This document shows positions 7,368 to 16,321 of a stretch of DNA of 37,588 bases, piece after piece. Within the stretch, counting starts at the first letter, position 1. The number at the start of each line of letters is the position of its first letter. The notes beneath the pieces were generated by a model. It searched no databases. It had not been told where the DNA came from and saw nothing but the letters and a program-made list of their open reading frames with translations. A program made the translations under genes and the position numbers. The stretch is from Brumimicrobium sp040882265. Lineage in GTDB: Bacteria > Bacteroidota > Bacteroidia > Flavobacteriales_D > Crocinitomicaceae. The stretch covers positions 1-37,588 of the forward strand of contig JBBEBO010000051.1 of NCBI GenBank assembly GCA_040882265.1, in the 5' to 3' direction.

Positions 7368-9542
7368 TCAGTCTTTTGTGGTAGAATCTTTTGAATCCAA
7401 TCCTTTATTTTCGTCCACATCTTCTTTAGTTTTATCAGTGCCTGTTTGTCCATTAACATTATCTTGAGGCATAGAACTGTCCTTTTTTAAATCACTTCCA
7501 TCCTCATCAGGCTTCTCCTTTTTTTCAGTCTTATCTTCACTACCTTCAGCTTTAATTTTCTCAGCAGGTGTTAATTGATCCCATGGACGTTCACCAAAAA
7601 TCGCAACCAAGTCTTCTTTAAAGATAACCTCTTTCTCCAACAATTTTTCTGCGAGTGAAGTCAGTTTATCTTTATTCTCTTTTAACATCTGAATCGCGCG
7701 CTGATACTGTTCTTCAATCAACTTGCTTACTTCTTTATCAATAATTCTACTCGTTTCTTCAGAATAAGGTTTGGTAAATTGATTTTGACCTTGAGAGTCA
7801 TAGTAAGAAATATTACCAACTTCTTTATTTAGACCGTAAATAGAGACCATTGCATAAGCTTGCTTTGTAACTTTTTCTAGATCACTGAGTGCTCCAGTTG
7901 AGATTTTACCAAAAATCACTTCTTCAGCAGCTCTACCACCTAGTGCCGCACACATTTCATCAAGAAGCTGTTCTGTAGTAGTAATGCTTCGCTCTTCAGG
8001 TAAATACCAAGCAGCACCAAGAGAACGTCCACGAGGAACGATGGTTACTTTGACAAGCGGATGAGCATATTCAGCCAACCACGATATTGTAGCATGTCCA
8101 GCCTCGTGAAAAGCAATAGACTTTTTCTCATCTTTAGTTATAATCTTATTTTTCTTTTCTAAACCACCAATGATTCTATCAACAGCATCTAAAAAGTCTT
8201 GTTTTTCAACAAATTTCTTGTCTTTTCTTGCAGCAATTAGAGCTGCTTCATTACAAAGGTTTGCAATATCAGCGCCTGAAAAACCTGGAGTTTGCTTCGC
8301 CAAGAAGTCAATATCCATTTCTTTTGCCAGCTTTATAGGCTTAAGGTGAACGCGGAAAATTTCTTTACGTTCAACTAAATCTGGCATATCGACATAAATC
8401 TGACGGTCAAAACGACCAGCACGCATTAGAGCTTTGTCTAAAACATCGGCTCTGTTTGTCGCAGCTAATATGATTACACCTGAGTTTGTACCAAAACCAT
8501 CCATTTCAGTCAACAACTGATTCAACGTATTTTCGCGCTCATCGTTTGATCCCATGTTGTTGTTTTTCCCTCTCGCTCTACCAATAGCATCAATTTCATC
8601 AATGAAGATGATACAAGGCGCTTTTTCTTTTGCTTGTTTAAAAAGGTCTCGAACTCGCGAAGCACCAACACCAACAAACATTTCCACAAAATCAGAACCT
8701 GACAATGAAAAGAAAGGCACATCTGCTTCACCAGCTACTGCTTTAGCCAATAATGTTTTACCTGTTCCAGGAGGGCCTACTAAAATTGCTCCTTTAGGAA
8801 TTTTAGCCCCGAGTTCTGTATATTTTTTTGGATTCTTTAAGAACGCAACGATTTCTTCAACCTCTTCCTTAGCGCCCTCTAATCCAGCTACATCTTTAAA
8901 AGAAACATCAGTTTGTTTTCCTTTTTCAAATACTTTTGCTTTGGATTTCCCGATATTAAAAATCTGGCCACCTGGACCACCTCCTCCACCGCCAGACATT
9001 CGGCGCATGATAAACATCCAAATTGCAATGATTATTATGATAGGAAGTAAAAAACTAAAGATTTGACCAACATAATTGTGTTCCTCATCAACTTTGTAAT
9101 CCACAACATCGAAGCCATCACTCTCTCGCTGATCATTAATTTCTTCAAATTCTTTTATAAAAGCTTCAGTAGATGCAATTTCAAAACTAAAATTTGGAGA
9201 AGCTGTCCCCATTGCACTCCCATTATTTGATAAAGCTCGTTCTATTGTTTTATAATCAGACCCTGAAAAATCTCCTTGTTTGATAGATTGTAGCCCTGCA
9301 TCAGTGATTTTAAAATCCACTCGACCTACATTTCTCCATAGCACAACATTTTCAACATACCCTTCTTCCATCAAGTTTTTGAAGGTTCCTTTAGATTGTA
9401 ATTCTTTCGTTGTATTAGAACTCATAAACAACTGAACACCAATGATAGCAATCCCAATCGCTGCATAAATCCAATATATTGAATATGGATTCTTTTTGTT
9501 CTTGTCGTTTTTGTTATTCTTGTTTTTATTTTCTTTTGTCAT
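7368..9542 (-). CDS. ftsH: ATP-dependent zinc metalloprotease FtsH
   Basis: 724 residues. FtsH is the membrane-bound AAA+ protease that degrades misfolded and short-lived membrane and cytoplasmic proteins. Two membrane helices (about 22-41 and 160-179) flank a periplasmic domain. A Gly-rich linker leads to the AAA module: Walker A GPPGTGKT (256-263), Walker B IIFIDE (311-316) and the second-region arginines in MRAGRFDRQ. The peptidase domain has zinc-binding HEAGH (479-483) and third ligand D554 in GALSDLEKV. The C-terminal tail after about 655 is Lys/Asp/Glu-rich and disordered, and the N terminus is Asn/Lys-rich. It starts 4 bp after rsfS, so the two form one transcription unit. Confidence 0.98.
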   Translation of the reverse strand: MTKENKNKNNKNDKNKKNPYSIYWIYAAIGIAIIGVQLFMSSNTTKELQSKGTFKNLMEEGYVENVVLWRNVGRVDFKITDAGLQSIKQGDFSGSDYKTIERALSNNGSAMGTASPNFSFEIASTEAFIKEFEEINDQRESDGFDVVDYKVDEEHNYVGQIFSFLLPIIIIIAIWMFIMRRMSGGGGGGPGGQIFNIGKSKAKVFEKGKQTDVSFKDVAGLEGAKEEVEEIVAFLKNPKKYTELGAKIPKGAILVGPPGTGKTLLAKAVAGEADVPFFSLSGSDFVEMFVGVGASRVRDLFKQAKEKAPCIIFIDEIDAIGRARGKNNNMGSNDERENTLNQLLTEMDGFGTNSGVIILAATNRADVLDKALMRAGRFDRQIYVDMPDLVERKEIFRVHLKPIKLAKEMDIDFLAKQTPGFSGADIANLCNEAALIAARKDKKFVEKQDFLDAVDRIIGGLEKKNKIITKDEKKSIAFHEAGHATISWLAEYAHPLVKVTIVPRGRSLGAAWYLPEERSITTTEQLLDEMCAALGGRAAEEVIFGKISTGALSDLEKVTKQAYAMVSIYGLNKEVGNISYYDSQGQNQFTKPYSEETSRIIDKEVSKLIEEQYQRAIQMLKENKDKLTSLAEKLLEKEVIFKEDLVAIFGERPWDQLTPAEKIKAEGSEDKTEKKEKPDEDGSDLKKDSSMPQDNVNGQTGTDKTKEDVDENKGLDSKDSTTKD

Positions 9543-9546
9543 TTTC

Positions 9547-9924
9547 TTAATAATTTGTTGGAATATCTATTCTTTTTCCATCAGCCCATAAGTCTTCGAG
9601 TTCATAATAGTCTCGAAGTTCTTTATAAAATACGTGTGCAACAACATTGACGTAATCAAGCAAAACCCATTGACTATTGCCTTTTCCTTCTTGATGCCAC
9701 GGTTTTTCTTTTAATTCTTTACGTGTTAATCTTACGATAGAGTTAGCTATTCCTTCAACTTGAGTTGGAGAATCACCATTACATATTACAAAAAAGTCTG
9801 TTACAGCATTTTCTACTTCTCGGAGATCCATAACAACAATTTGATCTGCTTTGTTGTCTTTCATACCCTCTACAATTACATCGCAGAGTACTTTCGAATC
9901 AATTTCTTCTATTATTTTCGCCAT
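9547..9924 (-). CDS. rsfS: ribosome silencing factor RsfS
   Basis: 125 residues covering the whole RsfS/Iojap domain: VMDLREVENAVTDFFVIC, SPTQVEGIANSI, then GNSQWVLLDYVNVVAHVF and a C-terminal YYELEDLW. RsfS binds ribosomal protein uL14 and blocks subunit joining when nutrients are scarce. It heads the minus-strand run with ftsH 4 bp behind and is divergent from birA. A TAGCTTTG box lies 20 bp upstream of the start codon. Confidence 0.95.
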   Translation of the reverse strand: MAKIIEEIDSKVLCDVIVEGMKDNKADQIVVMDLREVENAVTDFFVICNGDSPTQVEGIANSIVRLTRKELKEKPWHQEGKGNSQWVLLDYVNVVAHVFYKELRDYYELEDLWADGKRIDIPTNY

Positions 9925-9936
9925 TCCATTTTTTCG

Positions 9937-9969
9937 TTGCCTACAAAGCTAATTAAATTTTAATTTTAC
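9937..9969 (+). promoter_or_regulatory. candidate promoter for birA
   Basis: TTG at 9937-9939 and TAATTTTAC from 9961 are separated by 21 nt. It approximates the Bacteroidota pattern with A in place of the final G of the -7 box. It overlaps the divergent rsfS promoter, so the two may interfere. Confidence 0.3.
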
Positions 9970-9980
9970 ACATTCAAAAA
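9944..9980 (-). promoter_or_regulatory. candidate promoter for rsfS-ftsH-DUF2007-cdsA
   Basis: On the minus strand TAGCTTTG (9944-9951) matches TAnnTTTG exactly, with TTTTTG at 9975-9980 upstream. The 23-nt spacing is a little longer than usual. The leader to the rsfS ATG would be about 13-15 nt. Confidence 0.4.
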
Positions 9981-9996
9981 TGAATAGGAATAACCA

Positions 9997-10752
9997 ATGC
10001 AAAAAGCTTTTATCGGTCATAAAATAATCCATCTTGAAAGCGTTGACAGTACCAACAATTATACTGCCAAGGTGTTCAAGTCTGGAACTGTTGATTCTGG
10101 AACGGTAATTATGGCAGATATTCAAACAAATGGCAGAGGTCAGCGAGGTAATATGTGGCAGTCTGGCGCTTTTAAAAACATCACAATGAGCATTGCTGCA
10201 TCTCCAAAATTGTGGCAACTTAACAATTTAGTCACCCTAAATCACATTACTGCTCTAGCACTTTACGAATTTATTAGCAAGCATGTTAGAAACACAAAGA
10301 TTAAATGGCCTAATGATATCATCGTAAATGATTTAAAAATTGGCGGAATCTTGATTGAAAGCCAATATTCAGGTGAATCTTTACAATCAATAATTGGAAT
10401 CGGAATAAACGTAAACCAAAGCATTTTCAACCAACTTAAAGCCACATCTTTATTCAATGAAACAGGCAAACATTTTGAGCCAAAGCACTTGGTTTTCGAA
10501 TTCATTAATGCTTTTAATAAAACGGTTGATCGATTTCAGCAAAAAGGAGCTTCTTATATTTTAAATCAATACAATGATTTACTCTGGTTAAAGGAAAAAC
10601 AATCTAGATTTGAAAGTGAAGGCTACGTTTTTAAGGGTGTAATCAAAGAGACTGATCTCAATGGTAATCTTAGAATGTTAGTTGAAGATCAAATAAAAAG
10701 TTTTAGAAATGGAGAAATCAGTTATCTTCATTCTGAGGACAATCTTCTTTAA
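9997..10752 (+). CDS. birA: biotin--[acetyl-CoA-carboxylase] ligase
   Basis: 251 residues. The enzyme adenylates biotin and attaches it to a lysine of the biotin carboxyl carrier protein. The catalytic domain starts at once, with DSTNNYT (17-23), the biotinyl-AMP loop NGRGQRGN (45-52), KWPND (103-107) and KIGGILIE (114-121), then GIGINVN. A small C-terminal domain ends the protein. There is no N-terminal winged helix, so this is a ligase without repressor function. Its 3' end overlaps the convergent small membrane-protein gene by 35 bp. Confidence 0.93.
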   Translation: MQKAFIGHKIIHLESVDSTNNYTAKVFKSGTVDSGTVIMADIQTNGRGQRGNMWQSGAFKNITMSIAASPKLWQLNNLVTLNHITALALYEFISKHVRNTKIKWPNDIIVNDLKIGGILIESQYSGESLQSIIGIGINVNQSIFNQLKATSLFNETGKHFEPKHLVFEFINAFNKTVDRFQQKGASYILNQYNDLLWLKEKQSRFESEGYVFKGVIKETDLNGNLRMLVEDQIKSFRNGEISYLHSEDNLL

Positions 10753-10966
10753 TCTTTTTGTTTAAAATGCGAACGCTATCTCTTGAGGTAACTAAGTCAT
10801 ATGAAATCAAGTCCAAATCTCCTTCAAGAATTTGAATTTTGAAGTTTAAATCTTTTTCAATTTTGCTTAGTCTATCTACTTGATTGATTAAATAAACATT
10901 CCAGATTAACAATCCAAGAACTGAAGAGAATGCTACAATCAATAAAATTTTGTAAAACCCTTTCAT
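10718..10966 (-). CDS. small membrane-anchored coiled-coil protein
   Basis: 82 residues. One membrane helix (about 5-27) is followed by a heptad-rich helix (about 30-72, QVDRLSKIEKDLNFKIQIL pattern) and an acidic end. The layout resembles short FtsL/FtsB-like or DivIC-like bitopic proteins, but it has no diagnostic residues and I assign no function. It shares one base with acsA (TAATG), which indicates translational coupling, and its 3' end overlaps birA on the other strand. Confidence 0.65.
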   Translation of the reverse strand: MKGFYKILLIVAFSSVLGLLIWNVYLINQVDRLSKIEKDLNFKIQILEGDLDLISYDLVTSRDSVRILNKKIKEDCPQNEDN

Positions 10967-12867
10967 TAAATACGATTTTTGATAATCGAAGCAACAACAT
11001 CAGGATTTAGAAGTGTAGAAGTGTCGCCTAAGTTTTCGAGTTCACCAGCTGCAATTTTTCTTAAAATTCGTCGCATAATTTTACCCGATCGCGTTTTAGG
11101 AAGACCCTCAGTAAATTGTATCTTGTTTAACTTGGCAATCGGACCAATATTATCTGATATATATTGATTTATTTCAACCTTCAACTTCTCTTTTTCCTCA
11201 TCACTGCATGGGTGTTTGAGTGTGACATAACCATATAGGGCGTTTCCTTTTACCTCATGAGGAAAACCTACTATTGCCGACTCGGCGATCTTTGGGTGCT
11301 CGTTAATTGCATTTTCGATTGGTGCAGTCCCTAAATTGTGTCCAGAAACTATAATGACGTCATCTACTCTACCCGTAATTCTATAATATCCTACAGCATC
11401 TCTGAGCGCTCCATCACCTGTAAAATACATTCCTGGATATTGCTTAAAATAAGTATCAATATAACGTTGATGATCTCCCCAAATCGTTCTCGCAATTGAT
11501 GGCCAAGGGTATTTTATGCAAAGGTTTCCCTGAACCAATCTTCCCTCCATTTCATTCCCATCAGTATCCATGAGTGCTGGTTGAACCCCAGGCAATGGAA
11601 AAGTAGCGTAGGTTGCCTTTGTTGGAGTTGAAAAAGCTATTGGTGAGATTAAAATACCTCCAGTTTCAGTTTGCCACCATGTATCCACAATCGGACATTT
11701 TCCTTGCCCAACATGGTTGTAATACCAGTTCCAAGCTTCTTCGTTAATTGGTTCTCCAACAGTTCCCAAAACTTTGAGAGAAGAAAGGTCGTGTTTTTCT
11801 ACATGCTTCACACCTTGTTTAGCTAGCGAACGTATCGCAGTGGGTGCTGTGTAAAACTGATTTATTTTATGTTTTTCTACAATCTCCCAAAAACGATTAT
11901 AATCAGGATATGACGGCACACCTTCAAACATTAAAGTTGTAGCGCCATTTAAAAGCGGGCCGTAAAGAATGTAAGAATGTCCAGTAACCCAGCCAATATC
12001 AGCAGTACACCAATACACATCGTCTTCTTCATATTGAAAAACATTCTTAAACGAATAAGCAGTGTAAATCATATAACCCGCAGTTGTATGCACCATTCCT
12101 TTGGGCTTTCCAGTCGACCCTGAAGTATAAAGTATAAACAAAGGATCTTCAGATTTCATCACTTCGGGTGCGCACTTATCGTCTGCTTGATCCAATAGAT
12201 TACTTAACCACAAATCACGTCCTTTTTTAAAGCCTATTTCACATCCAGTTCTTTTAACAAGTAATACTTTTTCAACAGTCTTGCAATCAACAAGGGCTTG
12301 ATCGACAATAGATTTTAAGTTGAGTTCTTTTTCTCCACGAAAGGAACCGTCTGAGGTAACAACAATTTTGCAAGAAGAGTCATTAATTCTAGAAGACAAA
12401 GCAGAAGCAGAAAATCCAGCAAAAACTACCGAGTGAATTGCGCCAATTCTAGCACAAGCTAATACAGTGTAAGCCAATTCCGGAATCATAGGAAGGTACA
12501 CACATACCCTATCTCCCTTTTCAATCCCTAGGCTTTTTAAAACGTTTGCCATTTTAGACACCTCACGGTACAATTGATTGTAGGAAATGTGCTGTTCTTT
12601 TTCTTCAGGGTTGTTAGGTTCAAAAATAATAGCTGTTTTATCACCTCGTTTTTTAAGGTGACGATCTATACAATTTTCAGTAATATTTAGTTCACCACCT
12701 TCAAACCATTTTATTTCGGCTTTCTTCATATTAAAATCCAAGACTGTATCCCATTTCTTAAGCCACGAAAATTCTTTTGCTATTTTTCCCCAAAATTTCT
12801 TTGGGTGATTAATTGCTTTTTCTTGGATCTCAAAATATGACTTTAAATTTTCTACTTTGTATTTCAT
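10966..12867 (-). CDS. acsA: acetyl-CoA synthetase (AMP-forming)
   Basis: 633 residues, full length for the family. It activates acetate to acetyl-AMP and then to acetyl-CoA in the cytoplasm. The N-terminal acetyl-CoA-synthetase segment is followed by the adenylation P-loop YTSGSTGKPKGMVHT, WWQTETGG, the hinge GRVDDVIIVSGHNLGT and the C-terminal PKTRSGKIMRR, whose lysine (about 596) is the residue acetylated by Pat-type enzymes in other bacteria. A TACATTTG box at 12924-12931 on this strand could be the -7 element, although no clear -33 partner is visible. An AATTAC/GTAATT palindrome at 12939-12952 sits just upstream. Confidence 0.96.
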   Translation of the reverse strand: MKYKVENLKSYFEIQEKAINHPKKFWGKIAKEFSWLKKWDTVLDFNMKKAEIKWFEGGELNITENCIDRHLKKRGDKTAIIFEPNNPEEKEQHISYNQLYREVSKMANVLKSLGIEKGDRVCVYLPMIPELAYTVLACARIGAIHSVVFAGFSASALSSRINDSSCKIVVTSDGSFRGEKELNLKSIVDQALVDCKTVEKVLLVKRTGCEIGFKKGRDLWLSNLLDQADDKCAPEVMKSEDPLFILYTSGSTGKPKGMVHTTAGYMIYTAYSFKNVFQYEEDDVYWCTADIGWVTGHSYILYGPLLNGATTLMFEGVPSYPDYNRFWEIVEKHKINQFYTAPTAIRSLAKQGVKHVEKHDLSSLKVLGTVGEPINEEAWNWYYNHVGQGKCPIVDTWWQTETGGILISPIAFSTPTKATYATFPLPGVQPALMDTDGNEMEGRLVQGNLCIKYPWPSIARTIWGDHQRYIDTYFKQYPGMYFTGDGALRDAVGYYRITGRVDDVIIVSGHNLGTAPIENAINEHPKIAESAIVGFPHEVKGNALYGYVTLKHPCSDEEKEKLKVEINQYISDNIGPIAKLNKIQFTEGLPKTRSGKIMRRILRKIAAGELENLGDTSTLLNPDVVASIIKNRI

Positions 12868-12989
12868 TTTGTTATCATTTTTAAAGTATCAGTCTTTTCT
12901 ATAAAAATAAAACCGTATTCAACCAAATGTAGCAAAATAATTACAAGTAATTGTATAATTATAGTACTTTCGAAATAGAAAATTAAATT

Positions 12990-13649
12990 ATGAAAACTGT
13001 AATACAGTTGGTAGAACTACTCGTTCAAAAGCAACTTGAAGGTGAAGGAACTGGCCATGATTGGTATCATGTTGACCGCGTAAGAAACATGGCTTTACAT
13101 ATTCAATCAAAGGAAGGTGGAGATGTTGAAATAGTAGAGTTTGCAGCTCTTTTACACGATATTTCTGATCATAAATTTAATGGTGGGGACTTCTTAAAGG
13201 GTGGAAAGATTGCTAAAGAACTACTTTTATCTCTAAATATCGATAAAGATAAGGTAGATAGAATCTCATCAATAGTAGATAATGTTTCATTTAAAGGAAG
13301 TGGTGTTGCTGATAATATGACTTTTCTTGAAGGAAAGATAGTACAAGATGCAGATCGACTTGATGCAATTGGAGCAATAGGAATCGCTAGGACATTTGCT
13401 TATGGTGGTTCAGTTGGGCAACCAATTTATAATCCAAATATTGAGCCTATTTCTCATGACTCTCCAGAAGAATACCAAAAAGGTCGATCGCATACAATCA
13501 ATCATTTTTATGAAAAGCTATTACTACTAAAGGAGAGAATGCACACTTCTACCGCTAAAACTATTGCAAAAGAACGCACAAAATTTATGGAGGAGTATTT
13601 AGACCATTTTTACAATGAGTGGGCCTTTAATAGAAAATCTAAAGAATGA
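12990..13649 (+). CDS. HD-domain phosphohydrolase
   Basis: 219 residues. The metal ligands of an HD hydrolase are in order: H23 and H27 (GHDWYHVDRV), the HD pair at 56-57 (AALLHDI) and a distal Asp at 120 (VQDADRLDAIGAIG). The length and the DADRLDAIGA block match the YedJ-like group of uncharacterised HD proteins. The substrate, probably a small phosphorylated metabolite or nucleotide, is unknown. It is divergent from acsA by 122 bp and convergent with the OmpA-like gene, with a hairpin between them. Confidence 0.88.
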   Translation: MKTVIQLVELLVQKQLEGEGTGHDWYHVDRVRNMALHIQSKEGGDVEIVEFAALLHDISDHKFNGGDFLKGGKIAKELLLSLNIDKDKVDRISSIVDNVSFKGSGVADNMTFLEGKIVQDADRLDAIGAIGIARTFAYGGSVGQPIYNPNIEPISHDSPEEYQKGRSHTINHFYEKLLLLKERMHTSTAKTIAKERTKFMEEYLDHFYNEWAFNRKSKE

Positions 13650-13680
13650 AAAAATGCGTCACCTTCTAGGCAACGCATTT
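13649..13680 (-). terminator. terminator of the OmpA-like gene
   Basis: AAATGCGT (13652-13659) pairs with ACGCATTT (13673-13680), with an inner CCT/AGG stem beyond a 2x2 internal loop. Six Ts follow on the minus strand. It may also slow the convergent HD-gene transcript. Confidence 0.7.
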
Positions 13681-13705
13681 AATATGATCTAGTTATAAAA
13701 AAAAG

Positions 13706-14875
13706 TTATTGAATAACTTTAAATGTCACACGTCTATTTTTCGCATTTATTAAATTTTCTTCATCTTCTTCATTAATGTGTTGCGAAGGCTGATTGTTTT
13801 TAACATCATTTATTTCAAAACGAGTCGCCGCAACTTCCTTATTCACCATTAATGTTCGGATGTATTCCGCTCTTTTTAGAGACATTTCTTTGTTTTCTTG
13901 ACTTTCAGCCTCTTTATCATCCATGTGACCCGAAACTTCAAGCTTTAAATTAGGGTTTTCGTGCATCAACTTTGCCAATCTATCAAGTGTTTTATCACCA
14001 GCTACTTTCACATCATATCTTCCAGGAGCATAGTAAACATTAAGTTCTTCAACGATTTCCTCAGTTGACATGTCTTCATTAATCTCCGCAGAACGTTGAT
14101 AAACTGTAGATGTTTCAATTACAGCTTCATCAGCATAGTTACAATCACACTGTTCATTTGGACCAAGTAATTGAACTGATATATCATCAATATAATAATA
14201 TGCTGCTATTATTTGTCTTCCTCTTATTTCTCTTGGTTTTTTATTACGCTCATTTTTCACATCATTATCCGAAGTGAAGTTGCCGATAGTAATATATTTT
14301 TCGCCACCTTCAGCTCTGTATTCACCGCATACTTTGTCCCAGCCATACATTCCATCGAATAAAACTTCCTTAGGGTGCATAACGTGAGTTTCCATGATAA
14401 GTGCAGGAACTTTTTCATCAGTACCAGGAGGTCTTTTAGAGAAATGAGCCCCAAGCTTGTTTGCAGAGTATTTAGAAAGCTCTCCCAATGAAGCATAGAA
14501 TTCCAGTTTATAGCGCATTCCTTTTTTCATTGGTGTATTTAACTTTGTAGTTAAATAAGTACGATCTTCTTTTTCTCTATAAGAAAATGTGATAATTCCT
14601 GCATAGTTTGAACCATCTCTAGGGTCTTCTACACCATAGACATTATCTGGAGTCATTACTTCTGGCATTTTAGCATCTGCAGAAAATAAATCTGCGCTAT
14701 TACCAGTTGGAGAAACCCATCCTTCGGCTCTTTTTAAATCTCCAGTTCTTCTTAACTTATTACTTTTTGCATCTTCAAAGCTTCCATTGTCCACCATATT
14801 TTCTCCATCTTGTGCAGACGCAGTATATGATAGCATAAATACTGGAATTGATAGCAATAAATATTTCTTTTTCAT
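13706..14875 (-). CDS. OmpA-family outer-membrane protein
   Basis: 389 residues from the ATG at 14875. A signal peptide ends at TASA-QDG. The first part (about 25-230) starts with NMVDNGSFED and looks like a jelly-roll or carbohydrate-binding-like module, ending in YYYIDDISVQLLGPNEQCDC. The last 120 residues form an OmpA C-terminal peptidoglycan-binding domain (NPNLKLEVSGHMDD, LSLKRAEYIR-type helix, NRRVTFKV). Met replaces the usual Thr of GHTD. It is probably an outer-membrane or periplasmic protein anchored to the cell wall. A start at 14890 would overlap hemE by 11 bp and precede the signal peptide with non-typical residues. It is placed as second gene after hemE. Confidence 0.87.
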   Translation of the reverse strand: MKKKYLLLSIPVFMLSYTASAQDGENMVDNGSFEDAKSNKLRRTGDLKRAEGWVSPTGNSADLFSADAKMPEVMTPDNVYGVEDPRDGSNYAGIITFSYREKEDRTYLTTKLNTPMKKGMRYKLEFYASLGELSKYSANKLGAHFSKRPPGTDEKVPALIMETHVMHPKEVLFDGMYGWDKVCGEYRAEGGEKYITIGNFTSDNDVKNERNKKPREIRGRQIIAAYYYIDDISVQLLGPNEQCDCNYADEAVIETSTVYQRSAEINEDMSTEEIVEELNVYYAPGRYDVKVAGDKTLDRLAKLMHENPNLKLEVSGHMDDKEAESQENKEMSLKRAEYIRTLMVNKEVAATRFEINDVKNNQPSQHINEEDEENLINAKNRRVTFKVIQ

Positions 14876-14879
14876 AGTT

Positions 14880-15914
14880 CTATAATTCATAACTCTTAAC
14901 AGTTTTAATAAAGGTTTTTACTTTTTCAGGATCAATATCCGGGTAAACCCCATGCCCCAAATTTACAATATGTCTTTTACTTTTGAAGCTATTCAACATT
15001 TTTTTTGTCATTTTTTCAATTTCTTCATGACTAGCATACAGTGCACAAGGGTCTAAATTACCTTGGAGGGTTTTGTTTTCACCAACAATTTCACGTACAT
15101 TTTCCATATCCATATTCCAGTCAAGTCCAATTGTTTTACAATTCATTGTTGCTATTGTAGGAAGTGATCCGTAAGCTCCTTTTGCAAAAATTGTAACAGG
15201 CACATCTTTAATTTCGTTAACGATTTTATTTATGTACTTCAATCCAAATTCTTGATACTGTTCTGTTCCGAGGATACCTGCCCATGAATCAAAAACTTGA
15301 ACTATATGTGCACCTGCTTTAATTTGTGCTTTCAAATAACGAATTGTAACATCTGTGATACGATTTAGCAACTCGTGTGCCAAAGTCGGATTTGTGTACA
15401 ATAATTTACGAGATTTTGAAAAGGTTTTAGAGCCACTCCCCTCAACCATATAACAAAAAATTGTCCAGGGAGCCCCTGCAAAACCAATAAGTGGAACTCT
15501 TCCTTTTAATTCTTTAGTGGTTATTTCGATTGCTTCTGTAACGTATCCTAAACGGTCTTCAATATCGAAATCAGTTTGAGCATGCTTAGCTAAATCGCTT
15601 TCGTTATTGATTGTTTTTTCGAAAAAAGGACCTTTTTTTTCAATCATTTGATACTCTAGTCCCATAGCTTCGGGAATTACTAAAATATCAGAAAATATAA
15701 TTGCAGCATCAACACCTAGTAAATCCACAGGTTGGATAGTAACTTCCGCAGCTAATTCTGGGGTTTCAACTAATTCTTTAAAACCACTTAGTGAATTTCT
15801 AACCGCTCTGTATTGAGGTAAAATTCTTCCAGCTTGTCTCATTAACCAAACTGGATACCTTTCAATATCTTCGCCTTTGGCTGCTCTTAAAACTAAATCA
15901 TTTTCTAAATTCAT
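14880..15914 (-). CDS. hemE: uroporphyrinogen decarboxylase
   Basis: 344 residues. HemE removes the four acetate carboxyls of uroporphyrinogen III to give coproporphyrinogen III in heme synthesis. It begins NDLVLRAAKGEDIERYPVWL with the signature PVWLMRQAGRILPQYR (21-36), the aspartate-bearing IIFSDILVIPEAMG, GFAGAPWTIFCYMVEG, and HIVNLGHGVYPDIDPE near the C terminus. No alternative start fits the family N terminus. The -7 box of its promoter ends only 5 bp before the ATG, so the mRNA may be leaderless. Confidence 0.97.
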   Translation of the reverse strand: MNLENDLVLRAAKGEDIERYPVWLMRQAGRILPQYRAVRNSLSGFKELVETPELAAEVTIQPVDLLGVDAAIIFSDILVIPEAMGLEYQMIEKKGPFFEKTINNESDLAKHAQTDFDIEDRLGYVTEAIEITTKELKGRVPLIGFAGAPWTIFCYMVEGSGSKTFSKSRKLLYTNPTLAHELLNRITDVTIRYLKAQIKAGAHIVQVFDSWAGILGTEQYQEFGLKYINKIVNEIKDVPVTIFAKGAYGSLPTIATMNCKTIGLDWNMDMENVREIVGENKTLQGNLDPCALYASHEEIEKMTKKMLNSFKSKRHIVNLGHGVYPDIDPEKVKTFIKTVKSYEL

Positions 15915-15919
15915 AAAGG

Positions 15920-15952
15920 CAAAGATACTTATTCAACATTTAATGTACCAAA
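15920..15952 (-). promoter_or_regulatory. hemE promoter, predicting a leaderless transcript
   Basis: Minus strand: TTTG (15949-15952), 21 nt, TATCTTTG (15920-15927), an exact match to the Bacteroidota primary-sigma pattern. Initiation 4-7 nt after the -7 box falls on or next to the hemE ATG (15912-15914). Confidence 0.6.
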
Positions 15953-15986
15953 CAAAATATATAATTGTGCGAGATTTAAACAAAAC

Positions 15987-16018
15987 AAAAAAAGGGGAAC
16001 CTATTTAAAGAGTTCCCC
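15987..16018 (-). terminator. terminator of rpsT
   Basis: Perfect 7-bp GC-rich stem GGGGAAC (15994-16000) / GTTCCCC (16012-16018) with an 11-nt loop. Seven Ts follow on the minus strand (15987-15993). Confidence 0.88.
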
Positions 16019-16042
16019 GAATATCTATAAAGAATAAATCAA

Positions 16043-16294
16043 TTACAACTTAGCAATATGCAAAGCCAAACCAGACTTAATATTTGCAGCTTTCTTAGCG
16101 TGAATAATGTTACGCTTAGCCAATTTATCAAGCATCGAAGATACTCTTGGTAATTCTTTCTCTGCTTTTTTCTTATCTGTCATAGCACGTAAATCACGTA
16201 TTGCGTTACGCGTTGTTTTGTGCTGATACTTGTTACGAAGCGCTTTAGCTTCATCTGATCTTACTCTTTTTAATGCTGACTTGTGATTCGCCAT
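16043..16294 (-). CDS. rpsT: 30S ribosomal protein S20
   Basis: 83 residues, normal length, with the family start MANHKSALKRVRSDEAKALR and the typical C-terminal KRNIIHAKKAANIKSGLA. S20 binds 16S rRNA early in small-subunit assembly. It lies 27 bp downstream of the last tRNA-Glu remnant on the same strand and has a strong terminator. No clear promoter is visible in the short gap, so it may be read from the tRNA promoter or from one hidden in the unsequenced gap. Confidence 0.97.
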   Translation of the reverse strand: MANHKSALKRVRSDEAKALRNKYQHKTTRNAIRDLRAMTDKKKAEKELPRVSSMLDKLAKRNIIHAKKAANIKSGLALHIAKL

Positions 16295-16321
16295 TTTTCT
16301 TTTTTATTAATATTTAAACTG

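Noticed and set aside
8554..9066. 170-codon plus-strand frame inside ftsH
   Set aside because: Antisense shadow of a highly conserved gene; the protein has no family features.
12939..12952. AATTAC-AA-GTAATT palindrome between acsA and the HD gene as an operator
   Set aside because: Short, AT-only symmetry is frequent in this AT-rich sequence, and no convincing promoter fixes its position.
13652..13680. Resemblance of the AAATGCGT/ACGCATTT hairpin to the ends of the CAGGGCAAACGC elements
   Set aside because: Only the ATGCG core is shared, and the hairpin behaves as a normal terminator.
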